From: Pithys albifrons albifrons
Taxonomy: Eukaryota; Chordata; Aves; Passeriformes; Thamnophilidae
Length of the DNA stretch: 64,000 nt
Assembly (NCBI RefSeq): GCF_047495875.1
Contig: NC_092497.1
Location: forward strand, 81,415,749 to 81,479,748
Direction: 5' to 3'
The number at the start of each line of letters is the position of its first letter. The stretch's first letter is position 1. The position numbers and the translations under genes are program-made. The notes under the pieces were generated by a model. That model saw only the letters and a program-made list of their open reading frames with translations, did not search any database and was not told the DNA's origin. This document shows positions 13,201 to 25,513 of this stretch, piece by piece.

Positions 13201-14162
13201 CTATAGGCAACACATGTTCTACAAGAAAAACCTCAAGATTATAAATACAGTATTATACCTGTGTGTATTTTCTTCTGGTGAAATTTAAAGCTTTTTTTTA
13301 TTAACAACTTGGTGTTTTTATTTGCAACTTGGTTTTTTATAAGACTGTAGTAAAATAGTTGTAAATTTCTGCTGTAGACATGTCTTGCATTTCTTATGCC
13401 ATTTGTGTTGTGAATGCAAGAAAAATATAGTTTATAGTTTACAGTGTTTATGGTGTTATCAGTTTTTAAAGCAGGCAACAATGTAAAATTGGGATATTGT
13501 TCTACTCTGTAGAGTGACTTTCTTGTGTGAAACTGCATCTGGTCCATGACAGACTGCAAGAGCCTACTCAGAGAAACTTCACATCTTATGGAAAGACATA
13601 CTTTAAAGACCAGGGTTCTACCTTTTAAAAAAAAAGTCTTCTGCTGCACCTTCCTCTTTGGACTCAGCAAACCGACAAGAACAGGAAATAAAGCATACTG
13701 GCTAACCCTCTGGAGAAGATTGTCTCACCCCGATTTGGATCCAGATGTTACAGAGGACCTAAACGTATAAGTGGGAAGACTGTGCTGAACCCAGTCTGGG
13801 CAACTCAAAGGAGTACCAAACACTGTAAATGTATCCCATGTGTTGCAAACACCCTTTAACATCTTTCAGTTACCTCAGGTTGCAGGACAGAGGTCACTCA
13901 ATTGTCAATAAGAAAAAACATGTCCTATTTTTTTCTTTTATGAAGGGATGCACAGACCGGCTTGCAAAAGACCTCTCTTCTGTTGCTATGCAGAAAACTT
14001 TGGCAGCTTGCCAGCACAGAGAACTCTTGGGCTTTCAAATACATGAGAGCTCTGAGCAGCTTCTCTGCAGTGAAATCAACAGCTGCGCTGACTATGAAAA
14101 ATTGAAACCAAAAGCAGAATTGCAGTTTGAACCACACAAATCCATCTTTGCTTGTTCACAGA
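7285..14162. other. Unannotated spacer
   Basis: Nearly 7 kb without a recognisable exon, RNA gene or element. The longest ORF, 143 codons on the minus strand (13239-13670), has a composition expected of AT-rich noncoding DNA and no known motif. Only trivial simple repeats are present, such as a short GT run near 12321. Confidence 0.5.
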
Positions 14163-15045
14163 CTCACAAAGCCACAGAACAGGCTGAGTTAAAAGGGACC
14201 CATAAGCATCATTAAGTCCAACACCTGGCCCTGCACAGGACCATCCCAAGACTCACAGCATGTGCCTGAGAGCATCATCCAAATGCTTCTTGAGCTCTGT
14301 CAGGCTTGGTGCTGTGACCACTTTCCTAGGGAGCCTGTTCAAGCACCCCACCACTCTCTGAGTGCAAAACCTTTTTCTAATATCCAACCTAAACCACCTC
14401 TGACACAATTTCAGGCCATTGCCTCAGATACCGTCACTGTTCACCAGGGATGAGATAAATGCCTGCCCCTTCTTTTCCCCTAACAAGGGAGTTGTAACTG
14501 CAATGCAGTCTCCCCTCAGTCTCCTCTTCTCCAGGCTAAACAAACCAGGTGACCTCAGCTGCTCCTCATGCAGCTTCCTCTCAAGGCCCTTCACCATCTT
14601 CGTTGCCCTTATTTGAGCACTCTCTAATGGCTTAATATCTTCCTTACACTGAGGTGCCCAAAACTGCACACAATATTCAAGGTGAGGCTGCCCCAGTGCA
14701 GAGCAGAGTGAGACAATCGCCTTCCTTGACTGGCTGGCGATGCTTTTCCTGATGGCCCCAGAACACAGTTGGCCCTCCTGGCTGCCAGGGCACTGCTGAT
14801 TCACATTCAACTTGGCATTGACTAGGATCCCCAGGTCCCTTTCCATGGCACTGCTTTCCAGCATGTCATTCCCCCATCTGTCCGTACATCCAGGGTTGCC
14901 CCATCCCAGATGCAGAATCCAGCACTTTCCCCTGTTGAATTTCATATGGTTGGTGATTGCCCAGCCCTCTAACTTGTCAAGGTCTCTCTACAGAGTAACT
15001 CTTTGAGGGAGTTTGTCACTCTACAGGGCCTCAATGGCAGGTAGT
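14163..15045 (-). pseudogene. CR1 LINE, old 5'-truncated copy (ORF2 3' part)
   Basis: The 3' end of the element lies at the left. The minus-strand ORF at 14424-14945 encodes the reverse-transcriptase C-terminal region of CR1 ORF2. Recognisable parts are [51 protein letters not shown] and [16 protein letters not shown]. The catalytic RT motifs lie upstream and are missing. A stop and frameshifts interrupt the last part (RKRFCTQRVV-like coding near 14370), and the tail at 14163-14200 is a degraded CR1 end. Divergence suggests an older subfamily than the copy at 28938-29706. The right boundary is approximate. Confidence 0.85.
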
Positions 15046-16471
15046 CTTCTGGCCAGAGGAGACAGGTAGATCTTTTACTGGAGATTTTACTCTTCGGCAT
15101 GTTGCATGAATATTACTTACAGATAAAGTGGGAATTTCTTTTGCCATTAAAAAAAAAAAACCTCTAACCATTCCTGTCTATAATATGCGTCTGAAGTCCT
15201 CCATTAGTAGAATAAATTTTATCCCCTTAACCTTTCTTCATGTTTTATCACTAATACTGTCAGAATTATTTCATGGTGGATGCTCAGAGGTGGTCTCACT
15301 TTACTAAGGTCACTGCAAAGTTATGTATTCTCACTGGTCCCCAGGAGTATCTGCAAGTGCTCTAAAGTGCCAGACATTCAGAATGCAATGCACAATGTCC
15401 CTAGGTTACTTTCTTTTTTTTTTTAATGCTCTGTGTCTTCCAATGGCTAATGCAACATGAACACTTAACTCCCTGAGTGTCTGGTTTCCCAGCATCTGAA
15501 TCATGTGTATTTGGTAAGAAACAGTCCCCAGAAGCTATTAGCCTCAGAGATCAAGATATTTGCATGTAACACACGTCAAAAAGAGCATGCCACTTTGTCA
15601 GGCCTCATTACAGCTCTATTTCTCAGTCTTGCTAACACTGCTACTGATTATTATGCCTCTCTACTTCTGCGTGTGTGTGAGGCCAGTGAAGTAGAACTGT
15701 CCATACACTCCATGTTGCCACTTCCTAGAGCACAGTGTAGTCAAGTTTGTGCTCTTTTCCTCAGCAAAATTAAAAAGAAAAAAAAGAAAAAAGAAAAAAA
15801 AATCTTTGTACACTCTCTGTTTCTTGAGTCAGAAATCTCAGTGGGATACCCACAACTAATTTCAGTTTTGTTGCCCTAAGGATAAAATAGAAACATGTGC
15901 AGATCAGCATCATGGATTCTTTCCTGGTCTGTGACCACTGTGATACTCCAGAAAGACTTTTTTGACTTGCTCTGTTTGCTGAGAGAGATAGGACAGAAGC
16001 TGTGTTGTGCCTGACTCAGAGGGGAAGGGAGGAGAGGGGCTGTGGGGCTGTCCTGGTTGATGTTTTTGGCTGCAGCAGGCATGTGTCACACACCCTCCTG
16101 CACAGGCATTTGCTTGCCTTGTGACACCATGGTTGGTAGACTCCTATTTGGGCAGGCAGAGAAAAGCTGAGGGTCATCCCAATTGAATGCTGACCAAAGG
16201 CTGACCAGTGACAGTGTCCCCTCTGCACTGCAGATCCTTTCAGCAAAGTGCGAGACTGCTGTTAGGGCACAGTAAGACCAGGACTTTGTGCAACATATGC
16301 CTCTCAATGCCAGGCTATCCTTCCTCATCAATGAGATCTGATCCTTGCTTTATAAGAAAAAAGAAGTTCACAAACCAGACTTTTGGGCAAGTGGAGACAG
16401 AGAACTAAACCCAGCAAAATAGTTTTCTTCTTTTCCAAGAACAATTCAGTGGCTAAAAAGGCCTGAGAGAA

Positions 16472-16472
<1 letters not shown>
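15046..16472. other. Unannotated spacer with A-rich tract
   Basis: No gene recognised. An A-rich run with scattered G occupies about 15767-15802, and a T-run lies near 15413-15424. Confidence 0.5.
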
Positions 16473-16543
<71 letters not shown>

Positions 16544-16580
16544 CATCCATCCATCATCTCTCTCTCTCTTTTTTTTTTTT
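16473..16580 (+). repeat. Microsatellite (ATCT)n with ATCC, TC and T-run
   Basis: About 17 perfect ATCT units (16473-16541) are followed by three ATCC units, a short TC run and a run of eleven T. Confidence 0.95.
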
Positions 16581-17521
16581 GCCATGGCACTGCTACCCGC
16601 CAGGTTTGGGCCTTAGATCACAATAAATGGGGTAAAATCCGTTTTACAGAAAGGCAAATAGTCTTCAATTCCAACAGAGCACTTTGGAATCAAACCATCA
16701 GACTGATCTCTCCTGTTAACTTCTGTGTCAATCACTTAGGTTCACCATTGCTGGTCTGGATGTACAAAGGCAGGACAAAACCCTGTTTTACCCATTCATT
16801 TCTGGCAACACCTTCAGGCCACTGCCAAGCTCAAGAACCCATGTAGTAAACCAGATCCAAGTATATTTGGACTCCATCTTGGCTTGCAGCCCAAACATGC
16901 CTACAACAGTATCTTCCACCACTATCTACCCCTCAAATTACACTAACTTGTCCTGTAGGCAGCTGGAGCCCAGTGCCCCATCGATTTACTAGTTCTAACA
17001 AGCCTCCTCAGTCTGTGTCGTTGGGGCATTTGCTTGTCCCAGGCCCCCCCATTACTATATGAGCTTGCTAAAGGTTTTCCCCTGAGTGTATAAGCCATGC
17101 TTGGTGCTCCTGATCTCACCCTCTTAGTTCCAGAATACTATCTGCCAGCTACATCTTAGTGATTTCTGGTACTGAGCCAGAATATCATGATATACTGAAA
17201 ACAAAAATTCTCCTTCAAAAGCCTTCCCTCCTCCTTTTCTTCAGTTACTTCTAATTCCCACACTCCAACTTAGGCTGCTTGTGACAGGATCCAGTGACAG
17301 CTATTGCTTCTGCATACTGCTGCAACTTTTCCATTGGGATCAGAAACATCTGGTTTCTTCCAGTACCACAGCCTGTCTGGTTTAGCAGAAATGCTGTAAA
17401 CTCCAGTATACCCCTCTGCATTAAGCCCTGATTGGTTTGCTTACAGGAGCTGTTCCGTTGTGCTCCCCAGACAACAGGCAACTTCTGGTGCTTGTGGGCC
17501 AGCAGTGCTTACCTCCTATTT
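16581..17521. other. Unannotated spacer
   Basis: Somewhat more C-rich on the plus strand than the surroundings, but no coding family, RNA gene or LTR termini recognised. Confidence 0.45.
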
Positions 17522-17600
17522 CCTCCATCATCACCATCATGGCTGGGCTTCATGAACAAAGATTCGAGAAGGGCACTACCCACGCTTGCTGCAAGCGTGG
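17522..17600 (-). mobile_element. RTE-clade LINE (AviRTE-like) 3' tail, 5'-truncated
   Basis: On the minus strand this reads a palindrome, GTAGTGCCCTTCTCGAATC, ATGAAGCCCAGCCATGATGG and a short GAT-type repeat. It matches the last 80 bases of the element at 621-1231, including the simple-repeat end. It is probably a very short 5'-truncated insertion or a SINE-like derivative of the same family. Confidence 0.75.
17580..17600. other. Perfect 21-bp palindrome (hairpin) in the RTE tail
   Basis: CCACGCTTGC and GCAAGCGTGG are exact reverse complements around a single central base. The equivalent site in the first RTE copy (1158-1170) keeps a 6-bp stem around one base. A conserved 3' hairpin would fit recognition of the element RNA by its own reverse transcriptase, which is inference. 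Confidence 0.85.
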
Positions 17601-17896
17601 ATTTTTTTTGGTGATTTTTTTGGTGATTTTTTGGGTGAATTTTGGGCATATTTTGGGTGAATTTTGGGCATATTTTGGGTGATTTTTGGGGTGAATTTTG
17701 GGTCATTTTTGGGCATATTTTGGGTGATTCTTTGGGGTGATTTTTGGGCATATTTTTGGTATTTTTGGGGTGATTTTGGGGGTGAATTTTGGGTATTTTG
17801 GGGTGATTTTGGGGGTGAATTTTGGGCATATTTTGGGTGATTTTTTGGGTGATTTTTGGGCATATTTTGGGTGATTTTTGGAGTGATTTTTTTTAT
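17601..17896 (+). repeat. TTTTGGG-rich minisatellite
   Basis: About 295 bp are built from variants of TTTTGGGTGA and ATTTTGGGCATA, roughly 10-12 bp each and often paired as 22-bp units. The plus strand carries many regularly spaced GGG or GGGG runs. The minus strand has no stop codon in any frame over most of the block, so three long overlapping Pro-Lys-rich ORFs appear. These are artefacts of the repeat. Confidence 0.9.
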
Positions 17897-20800
17897 TTCC
17901 TCCAGACATCAACATATTGATGAAAAAATTATTTTCTGCAATGACAAAGTTAATTGCTAGCAGCTTTAATAGCATTAACCATGCTATATATACTCATTGG
18001 TATTACTAACATTGCACTAAAAGTAATGCAATGCAACTTGAAAAAAATGAAATACTACATTTGACCATTTCTGCCTGCAACCTGATACTTGACTTAATAG
18101 ATTTATAGCTGTGATGAGAAGAATGATAAATGAAGTTCAAAACGGACCATCTTTGTGGTATCAAAATTACACTTGAGTCATGAATCTAGAAAGTAATTTG
18201 ACACAAAAATAGCACATTTAATAGCAACAGATAAAGCCTCCTTCTTACAGCACTTAGCAAAAATTGTGCTGATGACAAAGACGTACACATAATTCCTTGA
18301 CAAAACCAATGTTTTCGTTAATGTCAGTGCTGAACAATAGAGCAAAAAGCTTTTCTCAGACTTTGAAATTTGTGACAGCCTTGGAGAAAGAAAGGGTCAA
18401 CAGCTTCAAACAACCTCTATTGGCACAACCTTGCCCAAGAAAATGCAGTGTCCCATATGGCTCTTTTGCTGCACAGTGTGATCTGCCAATCTCTTTTTTG
18501 CAGTGACAGTAATTTCCCCGTGGTTTATAGTCTGACTTTGAATAGCACTATGCATGGGTTTGTATGTGCTGCTGAACTATATCCTTTCCATAACAATTCA
18601 GAGCTCGTTAGAGGACAACTACTAGGCAAACCACAAAAGTCATCACCAGTGGAGTTAGGATGATGTTTTAGAGTTTCTTAAAAGCCTGAAAAGGGCAGAG
18701 TCCTTCCTTAAAGAAGCAGACCAGATAGTCCAGGCCTTTGCAGGTGAGAGAAGAGGGCTTTATGCACAGTCATCTAACCATAGCCTCCTGCCCTGTTCCT
18801 ATGTGGAGCATGCTAACCAACAACCTGGCAGGCAAGCTCTCATGCTGCTGCCTCTGTGTGGCCGTGAACATGCCTGTGCTCTGCAAAATACCAGAGTGAG
18901 CTGCTGACATGCAGAGGTTGAATGCAAGCTCTGCCAAATGGAAGATGGATCCACAAAACTATGAGATTTGAGGCAGGAGAGCATTAGGCCCAAAACAGGT
19001 CTCTGGTCACTGCAGAGAAACAGTGACCTGGTTTCAATTATGTGCTGTACATGCAAGCACACACAGAGCTAAAATGCATGTCATGTCATATCACTGGGTC
19101 CTCCAAAATATTTGCAGGCTTAAAAGGTGTGATAATACCAACCAGAGAAGGAATCAGTACAATCCACAGTTTTGTCTGGCCTAGGAATATGTCTGTCAGA
19201 ATTAGTTCATGAGAAAGTGTAGCCTTGGATGTCATGAATGCCAAGAGGGCAGTTACAGAGGAGGTGACACTGAGTTTTACTAGAAGCATAGTTAAAAGGC
19301 TCTCATTCTGCTGAAGGACGCTCGCTGATATTCCTTATAAGGAGGTGTGGTACCACAGCTGGCCCAGTCAAAATATCCATTCAGGGGCATTGCAGCACCT
19401 GAATGTCTTTAGCTTTTGGGATATTGACTGAAGGGGTAAACTTTGCTGCAGAGAGGGCATTGGATCTACAAATGCATCACCAGCCTCCTCCTCCTCAGCT
19501 GGGAGAGAACTGTTTCTTTCTACAACTACGAAAATTGCTTCTCTTGTCTCCCTGCCCTCATTTCAGTCTGCTGGCACTTTGAAAACCATGCATGCCTACT
19601 GCTTGCATATCCTCATGCTGTCTTATCAGCATGCAGTCCATTTGGCCATGTTTTTTTCACATCTATTCTTCACTGATGCCCATCTGGAGAGTGGCTGACA
19701 TCAATGCTTAGTCAGGCATCTACTTGTAAACAGCGAGATGAAAAGAAACCAAAGGTCCATCTTTAAAACATTTCTCCCTCCATGTTGTGAAATTCCTTCT
19801 TTGCAATTGTCTTTTCTTTGAGAGGAGAAAAGAGAGATACAGTTCATTAGAGACAGACAGGCAGGAAAACAATAACATTCTTATTAAAAATTAGAAGTTT
19901 CTTGATAATGAAGTGTTTGGTACTCAGAAATAATATCCTGAACTACATAAAATACATATGCAGCACTTATTCACTGTGCACAAATTAATGTGGAACAAAC
20001 ATACACATAAAATTATGCTTGTGTCAGTCTGGTTCAAATGTGGTGAGCTAATCTTGTTCGAGTGTGCTGACAGGAGCCATTGCAGTCTTTCACTGTCCTC
20101 TGTCTTTCACGAACAGTTGAACCTTTGTGGGTATGCTTGGTGCTGGATGTGTCATGCTCCCATACATGACCATAAGAGTGTTGTAGCATATCAAGCTAAC
20201 CACTCTGAAGTGCTGTCTGATAGCCCTGGTACTGCCTCAGTTTTTGTATCACCTCCAGGATTCTGGGCTGTCTCTGTTGAGGCTATTTACGTTGCCCAAA
20301 AATAGTCACTCAAGTATAACAGTTTCTGTGCTGTCTAAACTTCTAAATGGAGAACAAAAAGGGCATAATCAGAATCAGCAGTTTATCAAATTTTTCACAT
20401 TTTTCCTGATAACCTGCCCTCCACAGCTGTAAGACACTAGTGAAAACATTTTTGATATGCTTCTTAATACAATATAAATGTTTCAGAACATGTGCAGAGA
20501 GAAGAGGAAGTTTGCACAGTAGATAGTGTATCCTTTGAATATGGATACATACAGAGATTGTTCATATTAGACAAAATTTCATGGTCTGAGGTGAATTGTT
20601 TTATTATGGTCATCTCTAAATATCTGACTGTATAAACCAGTGGTCACCTCTTAAGTGATTGTGAAATTAGTCAAATTTAAAAGGACAATGCAAAACCGTC
20701 TGACTTGCTTGAATACAGCTTACTAAGAAAGAGGGAAAATACCTAGGCACAAAGAGGAGCATTTTTCAGGTATTTTCTACTAAATAAAACTTATAATTTA

Positions 20801-21200
20801 TTGGTTTTTTGATAGGACAGCAAAGAAATGTTCATGAGAATAAGAACATAACAAAGAGCTAGAGGCCATAGACACTCACTATCAAGTGGATTATTTGGGT
20901 TAGCTACCCTGTTGATGTCCTTGGAATTGTACTGTGGATAGAAGTTGAGATCCTTATTCAAATCCTGCCAAAAGTTCTAATGTCCCCGACAAAGAATGAT
21001 TAAGTGTATCTTGCTTCAAGTGGCAGTAATGCAGTTTATACTGATTATATCTTTAGGTTTAACAGAAAAATGTTTTTTATTTTTAGCATTTTGTGTGCAA
21101 CCACGTACTTGAAAATCCTCAGGATCCTACTAGATCCCAAGGAGGAAAATAGGTAGATCTAAACAACACCTTCTTCAAGAGCAAGCATTTTGATCAAAAC
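17897..21200. other. Unannotated spacer
   Basis: About 3.3 kb with only short ORFs. No exon, RNA gene or repeat recognised. Confidence 0.5.
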
Positions 21201-21674
21201 AGAATCACAGAACATGCTGAGTTGGAAGGGACCTACGAGGATCATGGAGTCTGACTCTTAGCCCTGCACACAACAGCCTCAAGGATCACACCTTGTGCCT
21301 GAGAACATGATCCTAGTGCCTCTTGAGCTTTGTCATGGGAGCCTGTTCCAGTGCCTGACGACTCTCTGAGTGAAAAACCTTTTCTGGATATCCAAACTAA
21401 ACCTGCCCTGACAGGACTTCAGGCCTTTCCCTTGGGTCCTGTCACTGGCCATCACAGAGAAGAGATCAGTGTCTGTCTCTCCCCTTCCCCTGATGAGGAA
21501 GTTGTAGACTGCCATGTAGATTCCCCTCAGCGCCCTCTTCTCCAGGCTGAACAGACCAAGTGACCTCAGCCACTCCTCATATGGCTTGACCTCAAGGCCC
21601 TTCACCATCTTTGAACACACTGTAATAGCTTAATAAGTTTCTTATATTGTGGTGCCCAAAACTGCACACCAACA
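21201..21674 (-). pseudogene. CR1 LINE 3' fragment
   Basis: The left end, CAGAATCACAGAACATGC, is a decayed CR1 tail. The minus-strand ORF 21333-21620 encodes KMVKGLEVKPYEEWLRSLG, LFSLEKRALRGIYMAVYN and the C-terminal LDIQKRFFTQRVVRHWNRLP, the characteristic end of CR1 ORF2. The copy is 5'-truncated just after CVQFWAP-type coding, near 21674. Confidence 0.85.
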
Positions 21675-22713
21675 TGACCGATCTTCATGTGGAGAACATC
21701 TAGTCCCTGCTTTCTTCAGGATCCTGCTTGAAGTAAGCAAAGCTGGAAGGTGAGCAGCTGGCTGTTGGTGAAATGGGTTGAAATGTTGGTTGAATGTTGG
21801 TGTAATGTTACTTGTCATAGCAAATGCTGCTCTCTGTGTTCCTGCAGAGGAATGTTGCAGACGAGCTATCTTCAAGTGAGGGTGAGAGGAAGATGCATGT
21901 GGTGGAAGACCTTCAAATGCAAAACTATAGTGTAAAGGAGTCAGTTTGTTGAAAGATCAGACTGTCATATATAGTAAGACAAGTTATTCACCTAATTATC
22001 AGTCCTGGGGAAATCTTAATAAGAAATCTCTACTTTCCTACATGTTTCTACCCCTTGCTCCTTAGAAAAACATGGAAGAGAACAGCAGTAAATCAGAATT
22101 TCTTAGGAGCTGATTCTACCAGTTCTCAAGGGATCCCAAGAGTTCCCCTAAGCTGTGAGTGTTTAGGGAAGTGGAAGAGCCCTTTCAGCGTGCAAGACAA
22201 AAACCAGGGTAATGATGGATGCTGTCTTTTAAAACTGCAGTTGTTCGGGTGCACTCTGCAATGCCATTGACCTGTGTAGCAGGGCCACAGGAAACTCATA
22301 TTTTTAAAGCTGGTGTTAAGAAACAAATTCCAACAAGCATACTTGGAAAAAAAGGAGCATGAAGGAAGACTTACTATGTACACGTTGAAATGCCTTGATT
22401 TTCGGAGTAATTAAGATCACCTCTTAATCAAAGGTTTTGGAGTTAAAAAATTGAGCCAACCAGTGTAAGTTAAAGAACATGTAAGTGGCTGGATCACAGC
22501 AATGGTGTTCAGGCTGACTACAGGGCAATTGCTTCCAGGTTGCAGGTGAATTTTCACTCTGTACAGAAGTACTGATGGAGCAGTGAAACACTCTGCACCT
22601 TTGAATGGTCTTGACAGCCACAAATTGCCACCTGCTGTATTACATCTGTAGTGAAGGGGTGTCTAAAGATGGCATCAGCTGCCCCTCACTAAGAAAACCC
22701 TTACAGAGGAAGA
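21675..22713. other. Unannotated spacer
   Basis: Contains a short degenerate TTGGTTGAATG-like repetition (about 21765-21810). No gene recognised. Confidence 0.5.
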
Positions 22714-23023
22714 TCAGAGAATCATAGAACCCTTAGACTTGGAAGGGATCTTAAAGAACATCTACTTCCAACCCCACTGCCATGGGCAGGGAACATTCCA
22801 CTAGACCAGATTGCTTAGAGCCCTATACAGCTTAATCTTGAACACTGACATGAAGGAGTAGTCCACAACCACACTGGGCAACCTGTGCCACTGCCTCACT
22901 GCTCCTAGAGTAAGGAATTTCTTACTAAAATCTAATCTCAGCCTACTATCTTTCGCCTTGTCCTATCCCTGTGTGCCCTTGTGAAAAGTCCCTCTTGAGC
23001 CTTCCTGTAAGCCTCCTTTAAGG
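22714..23023 (-). mobile_element. CR1 LINE 3' end, short copy
   Basis: It begins with the CR1 tail GAGAATCATAGAACCC and continues with the strongly conserved 3' untranslated block containing ACTGCCATGGGCAGGGAACA and TCCACTAGACCAGATTGC. It runs into ORF2-end coding on the minus strand and is truncated near 23023. Confidence 0.85.
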
Positions 23024-23027
23024 TATT

Positions 23028-23926
23028 TTGTGGGTCAGAAAGATTGTCATGTCATCTGTTAAATCCAAGTCTGTCCATTACTACAAGCCATCACTGCGGT
23101 GGGAGGAGGAGGAATATTTTTCTCTCTTTCCTAGAAGTGATATTGAAAACATTCTGTCAAGGCTCGTCTTCCAATCCTTTACCCAGAAATTTTCCCGAGT
23201 CACTTCCTGCCTGCTCAACCAAGTGACATTGCAAACACTTATCCGTGCCTCACCCAGCTTTCAGGACTGGTATATTTCTATCCCAGCCCCTTCTCATTCT
23301 ACAAGATAGGCAGGCTGGTCTAAGAGCTGCCAAAGACTTGGATGCACCATGTCATTTGCATGACAGAATTGTGATAGGTGCAGTGTACAAAATGATCTGG
23401 CTGTTTTATACTGTTATGTGGCTGTCAGGGAACAAACTTTCTTTAGAAAAGAGGAGAAAGTTGGAACCTCCTTCTTTTCATTTCAACGTCCAAGATTTAA
23501 GAACTCTCCAGAACTTCTGTAAATACATGTACATACCTGTGCATCCTTGAATCCTGATTGCAGGCCTAGTTGAGTCTGCAGGATTTTCTCAAATTTGTCA
23601 TTGGTTCAAGGTTATCCTTGGGTTTGGCACCAGCCCAGATAGACATATTTGCTGAAAGGCTTCAGCAAAGCTGTTCTGTAAAACCTGTGAAATTCCTGAG
23701 TAGGGAAGCTGACTGTGTCAGCCCCAGTAAGAGTGCCTCATTTAACATGAAGTTAGCAAAGTTTTCTGTGCATGAGATCCTCCAAACAGTGTCCAAACAG
23801 TGAGGAACATGGAACTTTCCTTCTGTCAAAAGAAGTAAGAACATGGCTGGCCTGTATGTGGCCTGTCATGTGAAAAGGAGGGGCAGAAATGCAAAGATTT
23901 CTTGCCCCACCTGTATTAATATAAGG
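23028..23926. other. Unannotated spacer
   Basis: Several overlapping short ORFs but no known family. No repeat recognised. Confidence 0.45.
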
Positions 23927-24190
23927 TTATTAACTATAAGCATCCTTGGAACAATCAAAGCTTTATGAACCCAGCACTGCCTGCTTAAAAATGGAGAGAA
24001 CCCAGGCTGGAAAGATTTTCAGCCTTCCTGTGAGGACCACGCTTTAGCCAGGGAGAACTTATTAGCTATAACCATCTCCAGAAAATCAAAGTCTTATGGA
24101 CCCAACACTGCCTGTCAAACAATGGACAGCACACAAGTTGGAAGAGTCTTCAACACTCTGCTGTGAGAACCACACTTAATAGCAAGAAAA
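23927..24190 (+). repeat. 132-bp tandem repeat, two diverged copies
   Basis: Copy one (from 23927) and copy two (from 24059) share, in order, TTATTARCTATAA, a CATC block, ATCAAAG, CTTATGRACCCARCACTGCC, a GTGAGRACCAC-type block and a final GAACTT. The two differ at perhaps a fifth to a quarter of positions by eye, so the duplication is old. Confidence 0.75.
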
Positions 24191-24720
24191 GAACTTTCTC
24201 CACAGCATCTCCCCAAAAAACTTTTGTTAATGCAAGTATGTGACAGTTCCTGTGGGGTTTGCATTGCTGGTGATAACATTTAGCTGCATGATTCTATTGA
24301 ATTGACAACCAAAAGCTCCAAAAGAAACCAGCACAAAACACATTCTATGGAGACCAGAGCACCAAACTTAAGGTTCAATACAGCAGTGTACCTGTTACCA
24401 TAACAGACTTAACCAGCAACAGAAAAATACAAACAAAAATACAATCTAAATCACAAATCTAGAACCCCACTCTGTAACACAGAGCAACAAGATGACCTGC
24501 ACACCACCTTCTCTATAACACAAAGCAAAAGGAAAGAACAGAGATGTTGCCCATTACCACACATGTTAAAAAAAGGGCTACACACCTTAAAGGAACACAA
24601 CAAGTAATACAAAGTAAGATACATACCCAGTAAGTTATGAGGTGTAAGGCAAGTTATAATTATTAGTATTGAAGTAGCAAAACACAGTTAGTACATAATA
24701 AGTAAGATGTATATAAAGAG
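24191..24720. other. A-rich spacer left of provirus
   Basis: Strongly A-rich and G-poor on the plus strand from about 24290 to 24560, then rich in degenerate GTAAG and TATAAG words up to the provirus. Similar words resume to the right of the provirus (26140-26310). No gene recognised. Confidence 0.5.
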
Positions 24721-24725
24721 ATAGT

Positions 24726-24824
24726 TGTTATGGGTTTAGCCAGGTGGGCCTAAACTTAGGTTTTAAAGTTCAGCTAGGCCTAGGATTGTCAGCTGATTTT
24801 AGCTGGGCTGAGCTGACAGCTGAC
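24726..24824 (+). mobile_element. 5' LTR remnant, family A
   Basis: It starts TGTTATGGGTTTAGCCAGG and matches the 3' LTR up to CAGCTGAC, where homology stops abruptly. It is preceded directly by the ATAGT target duplication. Confidence 0.85.
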
Positions 24825-25513
24825 CCTGCAGTAGATTTAACCTAAAGGAAAATCATGAGAGACACTGTCAGCATGAAGACTGTAGAACATGCACAGCTGC
24901 AAACGTGATTTTAGAGGAAGACACCAGCAAAATGTTTTGAAAACAGTGGAAGAGTTATGTGTGCCAAACTGTCACTTACCTGGTTTAGATGTCTGCATTT
25001 TTTCTGACTCAACAAGATTAAAAAGGCAATGTTCTCTCATTGCTCATGGCTCAGGAAAAAAAAGAAATTCTTCCTAGACACAGCAAATCTCCCAGTGAGT
25101 CAGGGGGAAAATATGAACACAATAAGAAAGAAGATAGATTATTCAGGTGAAATGAGCATGAGAGTAAAAAATCCATACTATCATTAGTTTGTCACGTTGT
25201 ATTGGAAGCATGTGAGAGAAAACTCAGTGAAAGGGATTCATTTACAGTATAAAACCAGCCTTTCTGTCCCTAGGTCAGGTCATTTCACACAAGGTCTCAC
25301 AGATGCAGCAGAAACCTCATACAGATCTCCCACCACAAGCTTGGTACAAAGCACCCCTCCAACCAGGACTCTTCCCCCACACTCATGGCCCTGCCACTCT
25401 GACTCATGTCAGCAGTCTTTATTTGGCTTAATTGCAAGACACCAAAGTCAGTTGATTGTTTTCTCTTCTCTCTCAGTTGTACTGGAGAGCAGGACTGTGA
25501 CTATCACAGTGGT
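24825..25513 (+). other. Inner segment of the deleted provirus
   Basis: This is 689 bp with only short ORFs (24889-25077 and 25197-25541) of no recognised family. A TATA-like box, CAGTATAAAACC, lies near 25244. The end next to the 3' LTR (ACTATCACAGTGGT) is not the polypurine tract expected of a retrovirus. It may be rearranged retroviral or captured sequence. Confidence 0.4.

Noticed and set aside
13239..13670. 143-codon minus-strand ORF, the longest outside recognised repeats and simple repeats apart from one of 148 codons
   Set aside because: Composition is that of AT-rich noncoding DNA, there is no motif, signal peptide or known family, and no neighbouring gene structure.
24825..25513. 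Hidden retroviral envelope or pol segment
   Set aside because: No frame shows retroviral motifs and all ORFs are short.
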